From an uncultured Verrucomicrobia subdivision 3 bacterium (lineage in GTDB: Bacteria > Verrucomicrobiota > Verrucomicrobiae > Limisphaerales > UBA11358): a stretch of 32,389 nt of DNA. Under the pieces are notes generated by a model. It was not told the origin of the DNA and searched no databases. It saw nothing but the letters and a program-made list of their open reading frames with translations. Below are positions 18,739 through 26,153 of this stretch, piece by piece; the stretch's first letter is position 1; each line of letters opens with the position of its first letter. Where the stretch lies: assembly GCA_903921455.1 (NCBI GenBank), contig CAIXPZ010000140.1, forward strand, positions 1 to 32,389, written 5' to 3'. The position numbers and the translations under genes were made by a program.

Positions 18739-19128
18739 ATGAAACCAATAATAGGCATTTTCGCTACTACAGCTACGATTGCTATAATCGTTTGTGGCTG
18801 TAACAAGTCAGCTTCATCCAACAGCGGGCAACAACCGGGAGGCACGGCATCAAGCGCCGGCCAAGTGAATGAACTGATTTTAGTTGCAGTGGTAAAAGCC
18901 GATATCACCGATCATGTGCGCGGCTTGTTGGGCAGTGCGGGCATCGAGGCGAAAGTGGAACAGGCCGGCAAATCCACCATATCGAAGAATTCCTTTCAGC
19001 CGCCTTACGGCAGTTGGTGCGTGTTGGTTGCGCCAACAGCAAAATCTAAAGCCACGCAGATGCTTTACAAGGATTTCCACGACAATTACAGCAAGGGTGT
19101 CTATCTTTGGGCAATGCCTCCATATTAA
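18739..19128 (+). CDS. Small lipoprotein with DUF2007-like domain
   Basis: The product is 129 residues. A lipoprotein signal (IIGIFATTATIAIIVCGC) points to lipidation at Cys21, followed by a Ser/Gly-rich linker. Residues about 45-125 show a beta-alpha-beta pattern (NELILVAVVKADITDHV, LLGSAGIEAKVEQ, WCVLVAPTAKSKATQML) that recalls the small DUF2007 'putative signal transducing' fold; that assignment is tentative. It starts 18 bp after the prepilin-like gene and is therefore in the operon. No catalytic residues are evident. It may be an outer-membrane-facing accessory protein. Confidence 0.6.
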   Translation: MKPIIGIFATTATIAIIVCGCNKSASSNSGQQPGGTASSAGQVNELILVAVVKADITDHVRGLLGSAGIEAKVEQAGKSTISKNSFQPPYGSWCVLVAPTAKSKATQMLYKDFHDNYSKGVYLWAMPPY

Positions 19129-19189
19129 GTGGAACTTTGAATAAAAGCAGGCGAAGCCGGGTGGATTGACTTCACTGATTTCTATTTTT

Positions 19190-21013
19190 ATGTCTAAACT
19201 AACTTTCTGTTCGACAATGCTGCTGCTTTTTTTGCCGTTTGGCCCGGTAAGAGCGGCTGAAAGCAACAACCCCATAGTGGATGGCACCTCCGCCGACATG
19301 TGGGGCGGTGGCGGCGTGAAGACGAATTTGACGCGCGGCGCATGGCTTAAAGATTCGCGGTTCGCGATGTTCATTCATTGGGGCCTTTACTCCGAGTTGG
19401 GCGGCGAGTGGAATGGCAAGACCTACTACGGCATCGCCGAATGGCTGATGAACCGGGCCAAGATTCCCGCCGCCGAATATGCGAAAACGGCGTCGCAATT
19501 CAACCCGACCAATTTCAATGCCCGCGAATGGGTGGAACTGGCCCAGGCGGCGGGGATGCGCCACATCATGATCACCGCCAAGCATCACGAAGGTTTCGCC
19601 ATGTTCAGGTCGTCGGCTAGTCCTTTCAACATCGTGGAGGCAACGCCGTTCAAGCGCGATCCGCTGAAAGAACTGGCCGAAGCCTGTCGCGACAAGGGAG
19701 AGCGGCTGGGCTTCTATTATTCGCAGACGTTGGACTGGCACGAACGCGATGCCGTGGGCAACGACTGGGATTTCCCGGCGGATGGCCGCGACTTTGAGCA
19801 TTACCTGAAGACCAAGGCGATTCCCCAAATTGACGAACTTTTGCGCGGCTACGGTTCAGTGGCCGGCATTTGGTTTGACACGCCGGGGCCGATCACGCCG
19901 GAGGAGTCTAAGGAACTGGTGAACCGCGTCCATGAACTCCAGCCGCAGTGTCTCGTGAACAGCCGCATCGGCAACAACCTCGGCGATTACGACACGCTGG
20001 GGGACCAGGAAATCCCGCCCCTGCCGCGACCCGGTCTTTGGGAAACCCCGGACACGCACAACGACACCTGGGCTTATGCCAAGAATGACCACAACTGGAA
20101 AAGTCCGACTGAAATCGCCGAGCGTTTGGTGAGCGTGGTCAGCCGCGGCGGCACTTACATGCTGAATGTCGGGCCGGATGGCACGGGGCGCATTCCGGAA
20201 CAATCCGCCCGCATCCTCCGCGACGTGGGCCGCTGGGTGCATGCCCACGAAGATGCCATCGAAGGCACCGACCCGACGCCGTTCGGCTCGCTCGCGTGGG
20301 GCGAATGCACGAGGCGAGGCAACACGCTGTTCCTCCACGTTTTCAATTGGCCAGCCGACGGACGACTCATCGTGCCCGGCCTCAAGACGAAAGTGAAAAG
20401 TGCACGATTGGAAAACGGCGGGAAGTTGCCCGTTAAGTCGTCAATTGAAACCGTCGTTATCACGCTGCCGTCGCAGCGACCCGATGTGCTCATTCCGGTG
20501 GTGACGGTGGAACTCGCGGGACCGGCGGAAGCGAGCCGTGAACATTTCGTGCTCAACGGCTGGCGCAACGAACTGAAAACAGGTGAGGCGGAATTAACCA
20601 GCTGCGAGCGGTCCAGAGTGGATTGGATGGAAAAATTTGGCGATTGGAAACATGCCGAATGTTTGTTGGGCTGGCAGGGGGCGGATAGTTCGGCCGCATG
20701 GGCATTTCGCACGACAGAACCGGGATCGTTCTATTTTGATGTGGAATACACCTGTCCCGCCAAGGCCGATTATTCCGAATGGCGAGTGCGCTGTGGCGAT
20801 ACGAGCCTGACTTTCCCGTTGATTGACACCGGCGAACGGGAAAAGCGCGAGATTTTCGGCGGTGCCTTGCCGCGCTTCCGCACCTACCGCGTGGGCGTGA
20901 TTATTCTTCCGAAACCCGGCGTGCAACGACTTATTTTCAATCCGACCGGCAAGACCGGCAATGAAGTCCGCATCTCGGCGGTAAGGCTAACACCAGTTGG
21001 GGAGAGAAAATAA
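19190..21013 (+). CDS. GH29 alpha-L-fucosidase, secreted
   Basis: The product is 607 residues from ATG 19190; an in-frame TTG lies at 19166. The signal peptide is MSKLTFCSTMLLLFLPFGP with cleavage at VRA-AES. GH29 hallmarks in order: FAMFIHWGLYS, an ITAKHHEGFAMF motif, GFYYSQTLDWHE, the nucleophile Asp230 in GIWFDTPG, and SRGGTYMLNVGPDGTGRIP. A C-terminal beta domain (about 355-430) and a further jelly-roll-like extension (to 607) resemble a carbohydrate-binding module. The enzyme removes alpha-L-fucose with retention. The length is longer than a minimal GH29 because of the extension. It sits 61 bp after the small lipoprotein gene, in the alpha-galactosidase operon. Confidence 0.92.
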   Translation: MSKLTFCSTMLLLFLPFGPVRAAESNNPIVDGTSADMWGGGGVKTNLTRGAWLKDSRFAMFIHWGLYSELGGEWNGKTYYGIAEWLMNRAKIPAAEYAKTASQFNPTNFNAREWVELAQAAGMRHIMITAKHHEGFAMFRSSASPFNIVEATPFKRDPLKELAEACRDKGERLGFYYSQTLDWHERDAVGNDWDFPADGRDFEHYLKTKAIPQIDELLRGYGSVAGIWFDTPGPITPEESKELVNRVHELQPQCLVNSRIGNNLGDYDTLGDQEIPPLPRPGLWETPDTHNDTWAYAKNDHNWKSPTEIAERLVSVVSRGGTYMLNVGPDGTGRIPEQSARILRDVGRWVHAHEDAIEGTDPTPFGSLAWGECTRRGNTLFLHVFNWPADGRLIVPGLKTKVKSARLENGGKLPVKSSIETVVITLPSQRPDVLIPVVTVELAGPAEASREHFVLNGWRNELKTGEAELTSCERSRVDWMEKFGDWKHAECLLGWQGADSSAAWAFRTTEPGSFYFDVEYTCPAKADYSEWRVRCGDTSLTFPLIDTGEREKREIFGGALPRFRTYRVGVIILPKPGVQRLIFNPTGKTGNEVRISAVRLTPVGERK

Positions 21014-21107
21014 AAACATGCGAATTATTAACGCCCTATGGTTTAAAGTCTTTCCAAAGAAAGACATTCTCATTCCGGATTCCTCACCAACCAACCCACG
21101 ACACCCA

Positions 21108-24047
21108 ATGAAAACTGGAACAGCATTTTTTCTGTTCATCGTCTTTGTTTTATCTATTCCGTTTTACTGCGCGAAGGGTGTTGAGTTGCCCGCCGATTCG
21201 TTCAGCCTGGTCTTTGACAACGACGGCCACCCCTGCGCCGGTCATCGCAAATCTGATGGCGCGGAGTTTTTGCGCGCCGGGAATGGCGGTCAGGGCTTTT
21301 ATCTGAAAGCACCCGACACCGAGCCTGTCCGGCTTATTAACCTGACGCTTCAGCCGGACGGCCGGCTCTCAGCTCGCAGTGATGATGGCACAAAGGAAGT
21401 TTGTTTCCGAGTGACGCACGGTCAGCGACATCTCGCATTGCGGATTGAACGAGTCGTGGGCGTGCCGCCGGAACGGCTGGAGGAGTTGCATTTTGACATG
21501 AACGCCGACCCACGCCTGCGGGTGCTGCCTCTTGATTACATGACACAGGCAGACAACTGGGACTATGGCGTCCGGGTGGCGTGGCCGGACTTCTGGCATC
21601 GTTCCGCACAGAACCCGCTTGGAGGATTTGTCATCTACGAAAAGACTGACGACAGCGATGAGGACGCCACGCTGCTGCAACTTTGGGTGGATGAAAAATT
21701 GCCGCATCCAAAAGTGACCGGAGACTGGACGGTGGCGCGCGCCCGTCAGTGGATTGCGGACTGGCAGCACCGTTTTGCGGATCGCGGCCAGCTCATTTTG
21801 GCGGGCAAGAGCATCGCCGAACTTCACGAGGGCGTGGAGTTCGCAAAACGAGCTGGACTCAAGCAAATTTATTTGTTCACCGATACTTGGCGAACCGACC
21901 CGTTCTGGCCGGTCACAGATTTGAACTGGGGCATCAACCGAAGTGTTTTTCCGCGCGGTGAAACGGATTTGCGCGAGTTTTCAGATTACGTGCGCGGTCA
22001 GGGTATGTATCTGGCCCTGCACTACGTCAGCGGCGGAATTGGCATGCGCGATCCACTTTACGTCGGCCAGAAACCGGATCATCGTTTTGCCTCCTGGGGC
22101 GGCGGGCAACTCGTGCACGAAGTTGGAGCAGCGGACACAACATTCATTTTTCAGACCGTGCCCGGCGTGGTTCCCCCAGCGCAACATCAGCCCGCTTATC
22201 CACATTTCTTTGAATGGAACCTAATGCGCGTCGGCGACGAACTGGTGCGAATTGGAACGATTGAAGCGGGAACGAACGGCGTTTGGACTTTGAAGCAATG
22301 CCAGCGCGGTCAAGGTTCAACGAAAGTGGTCGCCCACGCAGCCAAAGAAGAGATCGCAGGTCTGCTGGTCGCCTATGGGCAAAATCTGGTTCCTGACAAC
22401 GACTCAACCCTGCTGGATGAAGTGGCCCAGAACTACGCCGGCTTGCTGAATCGCTGCCTGGTTGAACACGCGGAATTCGATGGCGCAGAAATTCATGCTC
22501 AGGACGGCAGGTGGGGCTATCGCAAATTTGCGACCCGCGTCTATGAGGCGTTGGATCATCCGACTACAGCACACGACAGCGGCGGCAGCCGGCCTGCCGC
22601 CTGGTTCGAATACCGGCTGAATTCCTCCCGCCGCCTCATGCTGGGAAGTTGTGCTTACACCCACGGCAATTACAGCGTGCCGGTAACGCTCGCCACGCCG
22701 TCGCGGCCGGCGACCACACTGTTGGATGCGCATTTCATGCTCAGCCAAGGCAACTATGGCGGCGCACTGGGCATCTCTAAACCGGAGCCGATGTTCGGCA
22801 TCACACCGCAAGTACTTAAGGCCCACGGCTTGACCGACCAATTTGTGGAAGCGTTGAAATCATGGAATGAAGTCAGCGCCTTGCTAACAGACGAACAGCG
22901 GGAACAAATTAACGCAACATTTTCCCAGCCGAAAGGCACCGCCGCCCGATTCAACCGCCATCTCCGTTCGCCGGTGGTGCCGGTGGCGAGAAAGGTCGAT
23001 GAAAATTTTGAAATCGTGCCCACGCGTGTCCTCATTCGCAATCCTGATGATATACTCTGGCAAAACGGCCAGGAGCACGGCGCGATTTCACCGCGACAAT
23101 TCATCAAGCTGGGTGAAAGCCTGACCCTACAAAACCCCGACAGCGCACAGCCGCTTCAATTCATCCTCCACGTGTTGCCCGCTTTCAATCCCGGAGCCCA
23201 GGCGGATCGCGCCAAGGCGGGGAGTGGTTCAGTTGCGCGGACCGACACAGAGTTTTTTGTCGAAGGTAATGACGCGGGCATCAACGCTGCCGGGAGCGCC
23301 CCCACAGGAAATGTTTTACTTCAACCCGCCAACCTGCGGGCTATACGCGCGGCGGGTGATACCACGGTCAACTTTGAGCGTGATGCCCTCGTGCTGACGT
23401 CGGCCAACCCAACCAACCTCCCGCGATGGGAAACTGAAATACTTCCTTCATGGAGTGTAACTCTGGACATGACTCGTCGCCGCGGGTTGGGCATGTGGGT
23501 GACCGGCGACAACAGCGGTGCGCTGCTGCTGGTGAAACTGGCCCGTCGCGACTATGTGGTCCCGATCGATTTTTGCGGTCGCCGCTACGTGGAAATACCC
23601 AACGGCGAGGTATCCTGGGCCCGCAACGACTGGGGTTGGCGCATGGAAACCAAAAGCGCGGACTATTCAAAGGTTCACACCGTCCAGATTGGCTTTGGCC
23701 AGCTTCCAACTGGCCGCAAAGCCAATGTGAAAGTTGAGCAACTTACCGCCTTGGGGGAAATCCCCGTGGCGCTCAATAAGCCCGTTATACACATCGGCTC
23801 CGGCCAGCTCCGCGTGCAGGGTGCCATTGGCAGCGGCCAGTTCCTGCAATACGCCGGCGGCGACAAAGCCATTCTCTACGACGCGAACTGGCATCAGCTT
23901 ACCGAGTTCCCGGTTGAAAAAGACAATTACATCATGCCCACCGGTCAAAGCAGCGTCACCGTAACCAGTGAACAAAGCTCGCCCAAGCCATGGTTGGATG
24001 TGCAGTTTATCACTACTGGGACTCCAATGGTCCTAACAAATAAATAA
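21108..24047 (+). CDS. Large secreted putative glycan-active enzyme, family unrecognised
   Basis: The product is 979 residues from ATG 21108, chosen because it begins a clean signal peptide (MKTGTAFFLFIVFVLSIPFY); an upstream in-frame TTG at 20997 is less likely. A beta-rich N-terminal part (to about 245) precedes a barrel-like core with SIAELHEGVEFAKRAGLKQI, VFPRGETDL, HYVSGGIGMRDPLY, FDGAEIHAQDG (Asp458, Glu461) and VYEALDHP. The C-terminal part has RGLGMWVTGDNSG, EIPNGEVSW and LYDANW motifs. Residue for residue this is the same layout as residues 777-1700 of the giant protein at 9822-15776. It is the last gene of the operon, 94 bp after the fucosidase. The layout resembles retaining glycosidases of the GH36/GH31 type, but no standard signature is complete, so the reaction is not assigned. 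Confidence 0.75.
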   Translation: MKTGTAFFLFIVFVLSIPFYCAKGVELPADSFSLVFDNDGHPCAGHRKSDGAEFLRAGNGGQGFYLKAPDTEPVRLINLTLQPDGRLSARSDDGTKEVCFRVTHGQRHLALRIERVVGVPPERLEELHFDMNADPRLRVLPLDYMTQADNWDYGVRVAWPDFWHRSAQNPLGGFVIYEKTDDSDEDATLLQLWVDEKLPHPKVTGDWTVARARQWIADWQHRFADRGQLILAGKSIAELHEGVEFAKRAGLKQIYLFTDTWRTDPFWPVTDLNWGINRSVFPRGETDLREFSDYVRGQGMYLALHYVSGGIGMRDPLYVGQKPDHRFASWGGGQLVHEVGAADTTFIFQTVPGVVPPAQHQPAYPHFFEWNLMRVGDELVRIGTIEAGTNGVWTLKQCQRGQGSTKVVAHAAKEEIAGLLVAYGQNLVPDNDSTLLDEVAQNYAGLLNRCLVEHAEFDGAEIHAQDGRWGYRKFATRVYEALDHPTTAHDSGGSRPAAWFEYRLNSSRRLMLGSCAYTHGNYSVPVTLATPSRPATTLLDAHFMLSQGNYGGALGISKPEPMFGITPQVLKAHGLTDQFVEALKSWNEVSALLTDEQREQINATFSQPKGTAARFNRHLRSPVVPVARKVDENFEIVPTRVLIRNPDDILWQNGQEHGAISPRQFIKLGESLTLQNPDSAQPLQFILHVLPAFNPGAQADRAKAGSGSVARTDTEFFVEGNDAGINAAGSAPTGNVLLQPANLRAIRAAGDTTVNFERDALVLTSANPTNLPRWETEILPSWSVTLDMTRRRGLGMWVTGDNSGALLLVKLARRDYVVPIDFCGRRYVEIPNGEVSWARNDWGWRMETKSADYSKVHTVQIGFGQLPTGRKANVKVEQLTALGEIPVALNKPVIHIGSGQLRVQGAIGSGQFLQYAGGDKAILYDANWHQLTEFPVEKDNYIMPTGQSSVTVTSEQSSPKPWLDVQFITTGTPMVLTNK

Positions 24048-24066
24048 TTCTGGAATAACCGTTATG

Positions 24067-24088
24067 GGGTTAGGCAAATGCCGTATGG
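24067..24088. promoter_or_regulatory. Candidate operator O3 (diverged dyad)
   Basis: The left half is GGGTTAGGCA, the centre AA, and the right half read on the other strand is CCATACGGCA. The inner TTAGGCA/GGCA parts match O1 and O2, while the outer positions diverge. The centre is 44.5 bp before ATG 24122, the same spacing as O2. Confidence 0.5.
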
Positions 24089-24121
24089 CTGGCTAGCACG
24101 TTTCTTTGTAATTTTCCTGAA

Positions 24122-26020
24122 ATGAAACCCCGAATTAAGCATCTCAAGTTCCTTCTGTGTTTTTTGGTCTTAAGCCCGTCCTTGATGTTTGCCAGCGAAT
24201 CGCTCCCGCCACTGAAAGACGGCCAAGCCCCCAAGAGTTTTGAGGCATTGTGGGCTGGCTATGACCCGGCAAAGGAACCGCTAGAGACGGAGGTGCTCAA
24301 GCAATGGGAGGAGGACGGCGTGGTGCTGCGAATCGTCCGCTATCGCATCGGGATTTTCAAAGGGCAGCCCGCGACGATGGCTGCCGTTTATGGGTTTCCC
24401 AAAGGCGGCACAAATCTTCCCGGACTGGTGCAGATTCATGGCGGTGGACAGTTTGCGGACTATCAAGCACCGCTAACCAACGCCAAGCGCGGTTATGCCA
24501 CTATCTCGCTGGCTTGGGCGGGCAGAATCAGCGCGCCGGGCTATCAGGTGAACAACGACATCGTAAAACTTTTCTGGGACGGAAAAACGAATGACCCAGC
24601 CTACAAGCTCACGACCGACTGGGGCGCGCTTGACGCCTATCATGCGCCTTGCCGAAACGAGAAGAATGCCTTCGCCAATGTCAGCCCGGCATCCTGGACC
24701 TTGGATCCAGTGGATTCGCCCCGAAATAATCCTTGGTTCCTTTGTGCTCTGGCCGCGCGGCGGGCTTTGACATTTCTGGAACAGCAGCCGGAAGTGGATC
24801 CTAAAAGGCTCGGAGTCTATGGCCATTCCATGGGCGGCAAGATCACCGTGATGACCGCAGGAGCGGATTCGCGCGTGCAGGCGGCCGCACCTTCCTGTGG
24901 CGGACTGAGCGACCTCCGTTCCGACAGCGTGCTCTATTGTGCCACCATCAGCGATGATCAATACCTGAAGCGAATCACTTGCCCCATAATTTTCCTCAGT
25001 CCAGCCAATGATTTCCATGGCCATGTCAACGATCTGCAAAAAGCGCTGGCGGAAATCAAAAGCGAGAATTGGCGGGCCACCTGTTCACCGCATGGAAATC
25101 ACCAGGATCTGGCGGAATACGAAGTCGCCGGCCCGTTGTGGTTTGACCAATATCTGAAAGGAACTTTTCTTTTTCCGGAGACGCCTAGCGTTACGTTGAA
25201 ACTGAAAAAGCCCGATGGTATTCCGTCGTTTACCGTCCAGCCGGATGCTGCCAAGCCCATCCTGGCGGTGGATATTTACTACACTCAACAAGGCCCGAAC
25301 GAAGGGGAAAAGGAAGACATGAACAATGCCATGAACCGCTTCTGGCATCACGCCAAGGCCACGCATCAAGGCAGCACTTGGACGGCGAAATTACCCCTAC
25401 TTACGGTCGACAAGCCGCTCTGGGTTTATGCCAACGTTCTTTATCCCATGGCGGAGCCGGTCACGGGTGCCGGATATTATTACGCGACCTATACGGCAAC
25501 GCAGTTCAACCTCTCTTCCAAGATGCTGATCGTCTCGCCGGATCAACTGAAAGCAGCCAGCGTGAAAGCGACCGACAAGCCATCAATGATGATCGAGACC
25601 TTTGGGAAAGACTGGCAGAAGGAATGGTTCACCTATGACCTGACGGACAATTGGGCACGGAAAACTCACAAGCTTTACGACCCCAGATGGCTAGCACCGA
25701 CATCGGCCACGCTCGTGCTGGAAGTGCGCTCCAAGCAGCCGAACAAGCTGGTGGTGGGACTGGATAATTTCGCGGCTGAATTTCCGCTCAAAGGTGGAAT
25801 GAAATGGCAGGAGATTGATATGTCGCCCGCCGATTTCCACGATGCCTCCGGCAAATCTCTCCCCGGCTGGACCGGGATCAAAGAAATGCGATTGGAGGCC
25901 AAGGAAACATTGCGCTCAAAAACCGGCGACACCGAGAAAAAACTGGATCTCGGAGCCGAATGGCAAGGAGCCAAACCAGAATTCCGAGATTTGCGCTGGA
26001 TCCAAAATGCCAAAGATTGA
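24122..26020 (+). CDS. Secreted alpha/beta-hydrolase (acetyl-xylan-esterase-like)
   Basis: The product is 632 residues with a signal peptide (HLKFLLCFLVLSPSLMFA). The N-terminal domain (about 35-360) is an alpha/beta-hydrolase: an oxyanion-side HGGG (VQIHGGGQ), the nucleophile Ser236 in GVYGHSMGG, a likely acid in SPANDFHG and a likely His in SPHGNHQD. It looks most like acetyl-xylan-esterase or dienelactone-hydrolase relatives acting on esters of polysaccharides. A Fn3-like middle (about 365-470) and a C-terminal jelly-roll-like domain (about 500-632) follow. It has its own candidate operator (O3) and a 74-bp gap from the previous operon. It is a paralogue of the next hydrolase. The exact ester (acetyl, methyl or feruloyl) cannot be read from the sequence. 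Confidence 0.75.
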   Translation: MKPRIKHLKFLLCFLVLSPSLMFASESLPPLKDGQAPKSFEALWAGYDPAKEPLETEVLKQWEEDGVVLRIVRYRIGIFKGQPATMAAVYGFPKGGTNLPGLVQIHGGGQFADYQAPLTNAKRGYATISLAWAGRISAPGYQVNNDIVKLFWDGKTNDPAYKLTTDWGALDAYHAPCRNEKNAFANVSPASWTLDPVDSPRNNPWFLCALAARRALTFLEQQPEVDPKRLGVYGHSMGGKITVMTAGADSRVQAAAPSCGGLSDLRSDSVLYCATISDDQYLKRITCPIIFLSPANDFHGHVNDLQKALAEIKSENWRATCSPHGNHQDLAEYEVAGPLWFDQYLKGTFLFPETPSVTLKLKKPDGIPSFTVQPDAAKPILAVDIYYTQQGPNEGEKEDMNNAMNRFWHHAKATHQGSTWTAKLPLLTVDKPLWVYANVLYPMAEPVTGAGYYYATYTATQFNLSSKMLIVSPDQLKAASVKATDKPSMMIETFGKDWQKEWFTYDLTDNWARKTHKLYDPRWLAPTSATLVLEVRSKQPNKLVVGLDNFAAEFPLKGGMKWQEIDMSPADFHDASGKSLPGWTGIKEMRLEAKETLRSKTGDTEKKLDLGAEWQGAKPEFRDLRWIQNAKD

Positions 26021-26102
26021 CTGCCCGTATCGGGAGCAATGCTTTCCCAAGTCGCCGCGCATTTGCGCAGCCTTGTCGAAGATATGCCAGTTAAATGATC
26101 AA

Positions 26103-26124
26103 GCTATAGGCTAACGCCTATTTC
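26103..26124. promoter_or_regulatory. Candidate operator O4 (most diverged dyad)
   Basis: ATAGGC (26106-26111) and GCCTAT (26116-26121) form a perfect 6-bp inverted repeat with a TAAC centre, keeping the GGC-N4-GCC spacing of O1-O3 but losing the A/T next to it. The centre is 40.5 bp before ATG 26154. It is accepted mainly because of its place and spacing. Confidence 0.4.
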
Positions 26125-26153
26125 AAAACTATTTCCAAGCAATAAATTTAGAT

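Noticed and set aside
26057..26068. GCGCATTTGCGC palindrome upstream of the second hydrolase, resembling the core of the operator motif
   Set aside because: Only the central GCATTTGC is shared; the outer half-site positions do not match and its spacing to the start (about 90 bp) differs. The site at 26103-26124 fits better.
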